Below are positions 1-11,000 of a stretch of 64,000 nucleotides of DNA, piece by piece. Within the stretch, counting starts at the first letter, position 1; the number at the start of each line of letters is the position of its first letter. Where the stretch lies: NCBI GenBank assembly GCA_022578965.1, contig MU400589.1:1-64000 (forward strand), written 5' to 3'. The stretch is from Xylaria sp. FL1777. Its lineage: Eukaryota > Ascomycota > Sordariomycetes > Xylariales > Xylariaceae. The position numbers and the translations under genes were made by a program. The notes under the pieces were generated by a model. It did no database searches, had not been told where the DNA came from, and saw nothing but the letters and a program-made list of their open reading frames with translations.

Positions 1-126
1 GGAGGCATGGACTTTTGCAGCCATAACAGATTATTATATGCAGAATAGAGAGTCAAACACTCAGTTCCAAGCCCTGACATACAGCCCTTGTTATAGCCTC
101 CCCCAAATACAACCAAGCCTCCAAAG

Positions 127-1425
127 ATGTACCACATCGCATCTAGGAAAGTTGTGGAAACCGCGACTTGGTCCGAAGATGAGTGGGAAAAGACGTTTTT
201 CTTGTCATATGTCTGGGCGCAGTGGACAGATGATGCCTTGGCAGAGAAGCTTGCTCAGCTGAGTAGGCCACTCAATTCGCAGTACTGTTGGGTGGATCGA
301 TGGTGTATCGACCAGACATCACCAGAAGACAAGGAGAAGCAGTTGTCTAGAATGGGTGACTACTATGAGGGAGCACAGCTGGTGGTAGTCTTGATCCCGG
401 AGATCACAGAAAGATGGCGAGGCCTGATTGAAGTCAGAGGCCAGTTGATACACGCAGAAGCCATGATTTCCGTCAACCTCAATTTTCTGATTCAGTATAA
501 GAAGTCCCAGTGGCTCGAGCGGATGTGGACATTTCAGGAGGGCTACATGGCAAGGAACATTCTACTGGCGACACAAATACAGCTATTGGATATGTTAGTG
601 GTCAACACTCTCTACATGTGCTCGGAAACACGTGCGAGGTATATATTTAGAACACTGGAGTCAGTAAACTCCGCATCAGGCAAGACTTCTTCAGAGTTTC
701 GGGAGCTTGCAGGAGCAATAAGAGCGGGATATTCCTGAAAGGGGGATTAAAAGGCTCCAGTGACTAACCTAGGTTTCGTGACCATAGGTGGGTTCACAAC
801 TCTCGGTTGTCTTACGAACGATGCCGTCAATCATTTCATCACTCACGTCGATCAACCCACCGGGATAGTCGCAGCAAACAAGCGACTGATCAATGGCGGC
901 CAACCCCCTACTAAGGACTCGGACCTTACAACCATGCTACTGTCAACAGCCCGCAGGGCATGTACAGTGGAGCAAGACAGACTTCACGCAGTCGCTGCAG
1001 TGATTGGGGATCGAAGTATGGAAGTGGACTATCACACGCCACTGGTGGGTCGCCTCAGGACTCTGGCGCGGCGGGGGGACCTTGACAGTCGCATTTTGTT
1101 CGGCAACAGCGTGAGCACGACACCGAACGAAAGCTGGTTGCCGGCGTTTGGGGGGCCCAGATTGAATGAGGTGACACTTTCGGGCGTGGATGCCTGCCGC
1201 ATCAAGCCGTTGAGCAACGGAAGAGTAGAGGTCCAGGCTCGGAGGGTGACAGGAAAGTGTGATGGGGACATGTTCAGCACCACAAGCCATGAGACTTGGC
1301 GAAAGTGCCGTATTCACCCGCGTATGCAGGACGATGGCGTCACGGAAAAGGACACTCTACTCATCATCAAAGAAAGTGAAGAAAATGGCGAAGGACTGTT
1401 AGTCGCCGGCACGGCATCTGGTTGA
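127..1425 (+). CDS. HET-domain (heterokaryon incompatibility) protein, possibly disrupted
   Basis: The N-terminal half carries the HET-domain landmarks in order: FLSYVWA near residue 26, YCWVDRWCIDQ near residue 56, and WLERMWTFQE near residue 130. HET domains trigger cell death when unlike fungal individuals fuse. The reading frame stops at 736 (TGA) and 748 (TAA), then stays open in the same frame to 1425. A 90-nt intron at 664-753 (GTAAAC...AAAAG) would remove both stops and keep the frame, but its branch point is weak, so a broken gene is equally possible. The ATG at 127 lies just before the conserved region and is a reasonable start. The C-terminal part (from about 751) has no domain I recognise. 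The HET assignment is fairly secure; the intact or pseudogene state is not. A second HET gene lies at 53.4 kb. Confidence 0.6.
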
Positions 1426-1780
1426 GTCCTGCGTCGAAAATGGGGTAAAGTCATTAACCTGAAAGGATGGCAACTAGTGGAGCCGGTGGAAGCATGGGAA
1501 ATCGGATGAATGATGGGTAACAGTGAACTAGCCGTTGTCAAAGACTCAAAAGGACTTGGTATCCAAGCACAATAGTTACCCAGGTCTCTCTGGTTACCTA
1601 GCGTTTATGCCAGGAGTTCAAGGGTCAATTGTACAAGACTAGGCTCCGTAGTTCTAATACATAGTCTCATGCTCAATCTCAGACTCCCTTATTTTCGACT
1701 CCTCATATTCTCATAGTGATGTCTCTTTGTGTGACCTTGTGGAACGAGGCCGAGCCTTCAACGGAAGACGGTGACGTCGG
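1426..1780. other. intergenic
   Basis: Nothing coding is seen. This is the 3' space between the HET gene on the plus strand and the secreted-protein gene on the minus strand. Confidence 0.5.
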
Positions 1781-2473
1781 CTAGACATTGGTGTTGATCT
1801 GGAAAACACGGGTATACTCTTGTTGGAAATAAACCCCGTCGTTCGGATCATATAGAACACCAAACCGGTATACATAATCTAGGGTCTGGCGGTCTGCCTG
1901 TGCCTTCACCGTCCAGTTGTAAGCCAGGGCCTGGAATGGTTGCGCAGCTATTCGTATCGTTGTGACTAGTATCGCTTTGGCTCTGAGAAGATAGAGCGAG
2001 AGAGAGAGAAAACCAATGCCTACCTTCAATTATGGTCGTCTCAATCGGAACCGAGTCGTTTCCAATGATGAAAGAAAACACCTCTAGCACAAATGTGTCC
2101 GTTCTCGAGTTCTTCTCCCACTACAGCAAGCTCCAAGTCAGTCTTTATATATGACTAAAAAGCAACACAACGTCTCAAGCAACTTCTGTCCAATTCCAAG
2201 GGAATATAGGGGAGTGTTTACCGTTAGCGTGTAAACGCTACCTTCGTCCATCACATCATTAAGAGGTATGGTGCTTGTGAGGTATACAGTTTCGCCAACT
2301 GTAGACTCGGGATCCACCGCTTCAACTCGGGTAGGACCAGACTCCCGTCGGGTAGGGGTGGAAGCATCTACCGCGCGGAGAGCAACGGCGCTATTCTGGG
2401 GGATCGTGGCGGACTGTACAGCTGCGACGCCTAGGGCTAGGGCTGACAATAGCTTCAGCAGAAATTTAGCCAT
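1781..2473 (-). CDS. small secreted protein, three exons, possibly KRE9/KNH-like fold
   Basis: Exons at 2473-2222, 2120-2024 and 1947-1781 join in phase (introns of 101 and 76 nt) to give 171 residues. Residues 1-22 form a clear signal peptide (MAKFLLKLLSALALGVAAVQS followed by A), so the product should enter the secretory pathway. After a linker of about 40 residues rich in Thr, Arg and Ala comes GSVYTLTWEKN, then beta-strand-like stretches ending YTRVFQI. This order (VYTLTW..., a central TYNWTV-like segment, then a terminal strand) resembles the Ig-like KRE9/KNH family of secreted or GPI-anchored fungal cell-wall proteins; here the central segment is AYNWTV. I see no C-terminal GPI signal. 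The family call is tentative; the splice model and the signal peptide are well supported. Confidence 0.7.
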
Positions 2474-5400
2474 TGTCGTTTGTGGATGAGAAACAAAGGA
2501 CTTGAACTGGCCGATAATAGAAATGGGGTGCGGGGAACATATCGTCCCAGTGAGTAGAGAGGTTTTACGTCTTTTATACTGGCCTTAGGAACATCATTGG
2601 ACGTGTGTAGGACCTCGTATTGTTCATCACTAGCAGGTGCATTTCAGTGCGGTAGACTCCCACTCCTACATGAAGAATTTCCGCGTTACGGTTGTTGCAG
2701 TCTTGCCTTTTCAAAATTGGAAGGTTTAAAATGGATCGACTAAAGAGCCTCTTTCCCAGATGGGCAGCTTCAAAGACAATTGTACAGTAATCATCTGACA
2801 TGATGTTTGCATGGCTCTATACCTATACCAGAATCCTATATTTATGTCCCGTATAGACGGGGCGCAATGCAATCCTAAGCAGATCCAAACTTGAGCAGAT
2901 CCGATATTTCGCCGATATATGGTGTGCTTGAACAAGGCAGCAGAAGAATATGTGATCTCGAAGACCTATAATATTTCAGTTAATACTGGACTATACCATG
3001 AAGCCACTTATATGTGTCCGTGTCGTTGAAATAGAAAGACGCATTACGTTATATGCATCCCGCCGTCTGCTATGTAAGGTATCATAGCGCTGGGATCAAG
3101 CTGCTAGCTCAGCCTACTGCAAAGTCAATATGGAAATTATTCCTGCTAGCAGCTGTGGCGTTCCGACCTTGCCTCTCTGTGTGTAGATAGGATCGGAAAA
3201 GGGGATGAACCGTAAAGTTGATCAATTGGCATGAATAATATGTCGGCCGCTTTCGGCATTACCATATAAAGCTGCTCACCGGTTCATATTATTGTAACGT
3301 TATAGATTAAATGCTAGATAGCTGGGTGGTCATCGAGACTGGTGACGGGATCTACTCCGCATCTCCCTAGTTGGCATCTAATGCTCCTAGACTTGGCCCC
3401 CAACTGCTCACCATACATCCAAAACTCCCTCGCTAGTCTTTATCATAAAGAACAGTATTCACACTAGTCGATCTGATAGCGAGTAGTACGGTCATAGAGT
3501 GTAATATACGCCATATACCAAGGCGGATATTGTTCGGCCGCCGACCGGTCACGACCCGTCGAATTTTGAACCCGTAAATCCGAGGCGGCCGCAAATGCAG
3601 ATAGCAACATACGTAGCATTATGACCTTAGATCTTCGTAAACGAAGTATGCATATAATAATTTGCTTGATATCTATCTAGGCAGCTAAGAGTGCAGCTAA
3701 GAGTGCCCACCCCATCACCTCTATCATGTAATGCCTCCTGCTACCTAATAGATATTGTAAGGCATGCAGGTGCTCCGCGTTATGAAAAAAAGGGGGCTTG
3801 CCAATTTTAAGTAGTACGGGTGGTGACTATAATTCGCACAGCGGCGCCGAGAGTCCGACTGCTGCATCCACAGTGACCATCGCCAAGGACGGGTTTCCGG
3901 CTCAGATACAACCCCGCTCGGCTCCCCCTTTATCAGTGGTAGCACCATACTCCCCTTTCAGCAAATAGACTCGGAAATAAGTAGTCACTCCAGAATATGC
4001 TACTTGAAGGAGTTCTCGTCGTCACCAACTTACCAATATTGATCACAAATACGGTGACTCGTTAGTATGAGTGCTCATCCTACCGACTATTTGACGGAGG
4101 AAAGAATATCACTAATCCTCGACGACTCATATGTAGAGTTAAGCACTACCGGAATCGTAACTATATTCAAGTTCTTTCGACGCGATACCCCATTTTATCA
4201 GTCTACCATATATGCAAGCAATGGATGCGCTTGGGATTGCTGTACTATAAGTAACGCCGTAGGCAAGCCTATAAAGCAATCCTAGGGATTACCTTTACAT
4301 TTAAAAATTCTGGCTTTTACAGAATTTTATTTGGGATATATTCCTGTAAGTTTTGCATACTGGGGACGCGAGGTTGCTCCCTCGTGGTGCCAAGGGCGTT
4401 GATCATAGATTCAGGTTCCGAACTGGAATTAGGTATCCAACTTTAAGAACCATCCTTAGGGTTTCAGTCTAATATATCCTGTGGCGTACTCCAGTTTAGG
4501 AGCTATGGGCGAAAACTTTTTGAAGCAGAGCTAATATTACTGTTCCTGACAAGTGTATGCGGGGGACTACATTACATCGTGAACTACTATGTAAATATAA
4601 CAGCAATATGAAAATGCTCCTCCAAGTAGATGCTAGTATTTCCTAGGCAGGCTTTAATCTCGCTGCTCAACTACCCGCTTCAACCAGGTTTAATAACCTT
4701 CAAGTAATAAAGTTGTATTTGAAATACGGGGTTTTTAAACAAGGGGCGGCTAGGCTTAGCGAGACGCCTTATGGCTGAGCTGTGAAGGCGGGTCAAATAA
4801 GGTCTCAGGAGTCACTCAGGGGGAAGCATACGAACTAGTTTATAATACATTGATAGTGGAGAGGCACACTGTTTGCGAACAAGCTATTTCCTACTTCTTA
4901 TCACTTATGATCGCACCGGGTCTACGTCTCTGGACTTAGAAGATAGTGTAACATGTTGGCCACAATGATAATTCCATGTCATTCTAGATTGTAACCCACC
5001 TTAAGGTATTAGACATTAGACGGTATAAGATAGAAAAATAAGGCATCAAGCCATGAAATAAGAGGTGTATGAACATATAAGTCATGTCACTGTCCGAAGT
5101 AGTACGTTCAGATAGGGGGATGGACGAGCCAAGCGGAATTTGCAAAAGGATTTTGTCTGATGAGTTAGTAAATAGTAGATACATGAACCGCACATTCGAG
5201 GCGCACTTTACGTAGTGCCTATTTTCCCCGGGCTCAACATGGTATGAATAAATAGTACTCTTCACCGTACCTCTAACTATTAAATGGGCTGTCAGCATAT
5301 TTTGGAGTCGAGTTATGTATTAACCTAGCCGTACTGTCATTATATTAAGACTCGAAGGAGTATAGAGAGACTTATACTAGACTGGATTAAAACGTGATGA

Positions 5401-6128
5401 CCTATTCAAGGAGACAGATCACAAGATAGATTGATGAATTGATAGTGTAATTCGCAGGGGAAGTAGATAAAAGCAAAGGGCGCAGAACATGTCTTGATCA
5501 CTTATATTGTACCAGCTAACATAATGAATATTATAAGAGACAGAGCTAGCTTGCCACTATGCATGGTAGACAGGGGCTCTTTCTAGAGACTGCTTACGAT
5601 AGGATTTATATACTTTCCTAACAACCTGGTTTTTGATGCTATTACTACTCGGGCGCCTATTACCACCGACACGTCGGCATACTAGTGCATTGATGCCTGG
5701 AGCCCTGAGCGAAGTCGAGAATAGCTGTCTCCGCTCGTATCTACCTAGGATAGATTTGTATACTCACATATTGAAGTGCTTGTCTTTGTTAAGTCTAGGT
5801 ATGTTCCACTATTATTAAGCAAAACCTCGTAAAGGCTAATATTCTTTGAAAATCTATGTATTTTTCCTGCTAACCTATCTTTTATAAATTGCCAAGTTGA
5901 TGAGCTCACTATAGTTTATTTTCATGATATAAAACTACATATGTATAGAACTTTTATTTATTGCTGACAGATCAGTGTCTTCTAATACTTATTGATTTAT
6001 GAATTTATTCATAGCTTTGTAGCAATACTTGCCGATGTTGTATCTGAGTGCCAAGTTTGGATGAAGTGAATTTGGTGACGGAGGCTCACGATATGGTTTC
6101 TTTCCAGCCTCACATCCTTTGATGATAT
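2474..6128. other. gene-poor TA-rich intergenic region
   Basis: No convincing gene is seen. Only short open frames occur (for example 4067-4285 plus and 4984-5298 minus), without domain resemblance or coherent splice models. The sequence is visibly enriched in TA, ATA and TAG steps, which fits an old repeat degraded by RIP-type C-to-T mutation, but no element ends or transposase motifs can be recognised. Confidence 0.5.
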
Positions 6129-6213
6129 GGCTTCGTGGCCTAATGGCTAGGGCGCTAGATTTCGGTTCTTATTGATCCTCTAGAGATTGTCGGTTCGAGT
6201 CCGGCCGAAGTCG
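6129..6213 (+). tRNA. tRNA-Arg (anticodon TCG) with 12-nt intron
   Basis: A full cloverleaf folds. The acceptor stem is GGCTTCG/CGAAGTC with one G-T pair. The anticodon stem is CTAGA/TCTAG (6155-6159, 6179-6183). The T-arm is GTCGG-TTCGAGT-CCGGC and the discriminator is G. The anticodon TCG lies at 6162-6164, followed by the purine at position 37 and a 12-nt intron at 6166-6177, the usual place for nuclear tRNA introns. It reads CGA arginine codons. Confidence 0.93.
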
Positions 6214-6221
6214 TCATTCGC

Positions 6222-6226
6222 TTTTT
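6222..6226 (+). terminator. RNA polymerase III terminator of tRNA-Arg
   Basis: A run of five T residues starts 9 nt after the tRNA 3' end, as expected for Pol III termination. Confidence 0.7.
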
Positions 6227-6376
6227 GCTGAGCTATTTGATAATCTTGCTGTTGTTCTATTCCTTTGGGGGGTTCAAGAAGTTTTTTCTTTCCCCCAGTG
6301 CTTATGTTATAGTATGGACGGTTAGTACATTGTTAGAATGCAAGAGTTTCTTTATCCGCATAATTCTATCATGATC

Positions 6377-6397
6377 CCAATTTTCCAATCTTCCAAT
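6377..6397 (+). promoter_or_regulatory. triple CCAAT cluster upstream of sideroflexin
   Basis: Three CCAAT boxes (6377-6381, 6385-6389, 6393-6397) are spaced exactly 8 nt apart, about 340 nt before the sideroflexin ATG. CCAAT is the binding site of the fungal HAP/CCAAT-binding complex, which often controls mitochondrial and iron-linked genes. Binding here is inferred from sequence alone. The rest of 6214-6733 shows no gene. Confidence 0.4.
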
Positions 6398-6733
6398 TTT
6401 GCCAAAATTTCTGCCGCACAATCACAACTGACTCTCCGAGATAAGTAGAATCGATTGCCGATATGGGCAACCCCTCGGCTAATTGTGCGGACGGATAGCG
6501 GCGGTTAGTGGGGGCCAGCATGTGAATTTAGTGAGTGGGCAGACCCCGATCTCGGTCGGTCCAGCAAAACACCTTCCACCGCCAATGACAAGCCTCGTGT
6601 TGTGCGCATATGCGGCCTTTCCTGGCCTCCCACTGTCACGATTAAGTGCGGCTGCTGTGAAGATACGCCAGCAATTTCCATAAAGCAGCCGTAGCAGGAG
6701 TGCTCGGCGAGGGCAGTTCGACACAGCCTCACC

Positions 6734-8072
6734 ATGTCCGCCTCCCTACCTGGCAATCGGGAGCTGCCCGAGTCGCAGTATGACCTGAGCACGTACTGGG
6801 GTCGCGTGCGCCATACTGCCAGCATCACCGACCCGAGGCGAGTTGTTTTTTTTTCTGTTTTTGCGTCAATGCGCCTCGAAAGGAACATGGAACTCGGCAG
6901 TCGAACAGACCGTTGTGTCATCTTGCTTACCTGCCTACGAAAATGCGTCGCTAACGTGTCTTCACCCTTTGTAGGACCCTCCTGGCTGGGAAGAGCGGCC
7001 TCGAAGACGCGAAAAGATTGATCGTGGCATACAAGCAGGGCGAGATCAAAGAGATGTCACCAGAGCTATGGAGGGCGAAGAAGATTGTTGACTCGACAAT
7101 ACATCCCGGTACGGCCACGAACCTTCGTCTCTTTCTCGACGGCTCGGTTTGCGAGGCTGGGCTTGACTAATTGGATGCCATGCGATTAGATACCGGCAAA
7201 CCCGTCCTCCTGCCCTTTCGTATGTCGTGTTTCGCCCTCTCGAATCTAGTCGTCACAGCAGGAATGCTTACGCCAGGACTATCAGTATGCCCTCCCCCCC
7301 ATACGGCGAAATCTCTTTGTCCGCAAAAGCAACCTGAAGGTGTGTTAATTAACATACAAGCTAATCTCATCGCTCCGCGCAGAACACCGGCACTGTCCTC
7401 TGGCAAATCACGAACCAGTCCCTCAACGTCGCCATAAATAACGCGAACGCAAACAAATCCACCCCGCTCTCGTACTCGAAGCTCGCGCAATCCTACTTCC
7501 TCGCCGTCGGCGCCTCGTGTTCCGTGGCCGTGGGGCTGAACTCGCTTGTACCACGTCTTAAGCGCGTGACGCCCTCGACGAAGCTGATTCTCAGCCGTCT
7601 CGTTCCGTTCGCCGCGGTCGCGTCGGCGGGGTTCCTCAACGTATTACTCATGCGCGGCGAGGAGATGCGCGTCGGAATCGACGTGTACCCGGTCCTATCG
7701 GCGGCCGACAAGGAAAAGCTAGCGGCTGAAGGCAGGGCAGAGAGCGAAGTGACGTCGCTGGGCAAGAGCCGCAGGGCGGCAACAATAGCCGTGGGCGAGA
7801 CGGCGCTGAGTCGTGTTCTCAACAGCACTCCTATCATGGTCGTGCCGCCGCTAATTCTCGTCCGGCTCCAGCGCACACAGTGGCTGCGCAGCAACCCTCG
7901 GCTGACCCTCCCTGTGAACCTGGGCTTGATCCTCGGCATGAGCTACATTGCGCTACCGCTCGCTCTTGCAGCGTTTCCGCAGCGCCAGAAGATCAGCGCC
8001 GAGAGTCTCGAGGCGGAGTTCCATGGCCGTGGTGGAGATGGTGGGATGGTCGTATTTAATCGTGGAATTTGA
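6734..8072 (+). CDS. sideroflexin (mitochondrial inner-membrane amino-acid carrier family)
   Basis: Exons 6734-6837, 6975-7108, 7190-7284 and 7383-8072 join in phase to 340 residues, the normal sideroflexin length. Family landmarks in order: LPESQYDLSTYWGRVRH near the N-terminus, ELWRAKKIVDSTIHPDTGKP, LPFRMSCFALSNLVV, LWQITNQSLNVAINNANAN, then hydrophobic helices with FLNVLLMRGEE and TPIMVVPPLIL. Members sit in the mitochondrial inner membrane; animal SFXN1 imports serine for one-carbon metabolism, and fungal relatives are linked to mitochondrial carrier and iron functions. Intron 1 (6838-6974) starts with GC, not GT: AG|GCGAGT...TTTGTAG. Only this choice restores the conserved D-P-R-T-L-L join; the nearest GT donor shifts the frame. 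A CCAAT cluster lies upstream. Confidence in the family is high. Confidence 0.93.
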
Positions 8073-11000
8073 TACCCTTAAGTTTTGACAAGAGTCTAAG
8101 AACATAGACCAAGACAGAAGCTAGATATAGACACAATAGGCATAGATGTCTGTTTAGTTAGCGGGTCTGTACCAGAAGGACTGGCGGTCTGTAGCACGGT
8201 TCCGGGCCCATGGGGAAAGCCGCGATGCTTTTATATCACGCTTAGACGTGTCACGAGGCCATGTAATAACGCAGCTCAAGAGGTCGAAGCTGGAGATGGT
8301 TTTTGCGCTTGCTTTGGTAGAAAGCGCTGATACCCTTGCAATGAAGCATTGAAGCAGCTATGAAATTATATGTCTGCGTATAAATTCGCTGGGTCCATCA
8401 CTTCTAATAAACTAACAGCTAAACCTTAGTCTAACGTTCAACCATACACATGCTTTATGGTTATTCATTGCTGGCTAATCGTAAGTGGATGCCTGTCACT
8501 GTCTGGTCTATACTATGATAGTGTATCCCAAGGAGAACCGTGAACTTTACAACAGCTTCTAGCTAAAGCAACTGGTGTGATGGATATTAGGAGATCAAGA
8601 ATCGCTTCAAGGCTTGGGGCGCGGGTACCTATTTACCGTACCTAAGAAAAAGCACCAGGCCAAGAACAACATACTGCGTATGTAGTGTAGACCGTAGGTA
8701 GTATTTTTATGGACCTTGAATACCCCAACTCCCCTCCGGCTCGCTTATCCCATTTCCCCGTGTTTGTTTATAATCTTAGTTAGTGTTTACCAGTCCAAGA
8801 GCATGACTGGTTTGGTATATTTGGATATCCACTCCCGCTTCACTGCGACTGCGTAAGTACATGTAGATAGGTAGGTAGATATCCATTGCGTCGGCGGGGT
8901 GACTGATTGAGTTCCATTACTTCTAAGTAGGTGTAAGTACCTAGTATATACACATACATACATAGTAGGGAGAATAAGGGTGCGCAAATTAATCCACTTA
9001 GCCACAGCCCATCGTGAGAGATTCTACATTATGCGTAGAGTAGATACTGACGGACGATCCCTATCCCGCTTGGAGAGAGTCATCTAATTATGGTTGGCAC
9101 ATAAACAGAGCAATACCTAGGTATAGTAGTATAGTACCAAGCACATACCTAACCTGTCTAGTATAGTATAGAGATACGGTATACTCTGCAATCCAAACCT
9201 GTCTTCCAGTACCTGAGTATATTAGGGTTAGATAGTAAGGGTGCTCTATGCAAGTAAGAAGGGTTTCCCATCACAGAAAGCCGACGGGGTTCTCTAGCCG
9301 GACCAGGGCAGGACAGGGCAGGACAACGTGGTATGCAGATATTTAGGACGGTGGACAATGGCAACGCTAAACGAACTGCGGTGCATCACACCGCACCTAT
9401 CCCAAGTATGTGTACCTACTTACTTACCTACCTGTCTGGCCGCGCAAGTGATGGCCCGATAATGATGATGATATGTGTATGTGTACTGCGTATGTGTGTG
9501 AGAGTGTGTGCGTGTGCGTGTCCCGTAGCATCCAGACTAGTCTGGCGCACGCACTACACTGTGGACGCGGGGTACATTAAATATTACGTTGTCCCTGGCC
9601 GCTCTGTCGTTCGCACTCGCAATCCTGTTGCTTACTTGGATGGGAATTCTCGGGGCTTCCTTTCTTTGCTGCTGACGAACCCCAATACCAAAAGAAAGAA
9701 AAAATAAAAAACCAAAAAAAAACCCCCCCAGTGCTATTGCTCAAATGGCATCTGGTTGCTTTCCTACTAAAACATACTTATGTAGATGAACCCGTGCCCC
9801 GACCGCGGAACCGAGATTGGTGGTTGGTCTGGGTCAACTTAAGACCCGGCGACGAATGCCCTTGAATCATACTTTCGTTTGCATGTATGGCGTGAATGCC
9901 ATGGCCTTCCAGTTTCCGATGTGGCTTGCTGGTTCTAGCTCGGCCTACCTTGAGTTTTGCCTTGCTTGTGTTTTGATGAATAGACATAAATAGTCTTTAG
10001 ATTTTTGTTTTTCTCGGGTCACTCATGTTATATAAGCCGCGATTCTAGATTTATCCAACCGAACGAGACGTTACACCTCCGTGATACGGGAGCGCTGATA
10101 GATAAGTGGGAGGGCATCTGTTATCGTGAGGAGGTACAGCAGCGCACTCCGTCTCATACAGTACTCAGTAGTTTCCAACTGCAGTGTACATCATCAGCAG
10201 CCCGCTACGTGGGATCGACTGGTGGTCATCTTATAATGGGCCTAGTATGGCGAAGCAGTGACTTCATCATGTCAAGGGCCGGGGCAGTGGGCAGGGCAAC
10301 GAGACCAAGCCAAGGAATGCCCCAACCGAGGGACGCCAGCGAATAGACGGTGCATCTGGCCGCTGTGTTGGATGGGACAAAAAATCAATCCCACCCTCCA
10401 TCACCGCTTCGATAAAAAGGCCTCGCTGGTCGGGACTTGAAGACTGGAGACTGGACTCTGTCGCCACAACTAGTGTCAGTACGCAGTAGTGTAGTAGGTA
10501 TACATACTTAAATACTTAAATACCCATGACATTATTCGTGCACAGTGCTGACGAGCTGAGAGCCGGAACGGCCTTGCCGCACACCATCACTGCCAGTCAC
10601 ACAGTCTTGGGACTGATCTGACACTTAGGTACCTAATCGTTAATTCCTGGTCGATTCACACAGCCTATTGCGTATCCCGAGGCAAAACCGTGAACAGCAG
10701 TGCACAAGCAGTGCACAGGCACATACGGCAGCAGTAGTGTAGTAAGGAAACTTGGTAGGGCCTAGACCCTTGTCCGGCTGCCTGTGATTCATGTCTCGAT
10801 ATAGGTATCTGTGGGGTCTCTGCTGTAAGTTAGTTGACTAAGAGTGTAAGCAATCGCAAGAAGGCCTTCAGCCGTCGCTTGCTTGGGAATTGTCAAGCCT
10901 TGTAATTTCTTCAACTGAAATAATTTCAATGAACCCCTAATGCTTTCCACGAAGATGGTAGTAAAAGCCGGCTGGCTAGAGTGCTCTTGGGAAATGTGGA

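Noticed and set aside
9333..9707. 124-codon plus-strand frame
   Set aside because: It runs through TG and TACCTA simple repeats, which produce open frames of Cys, Val and Leu by chance.
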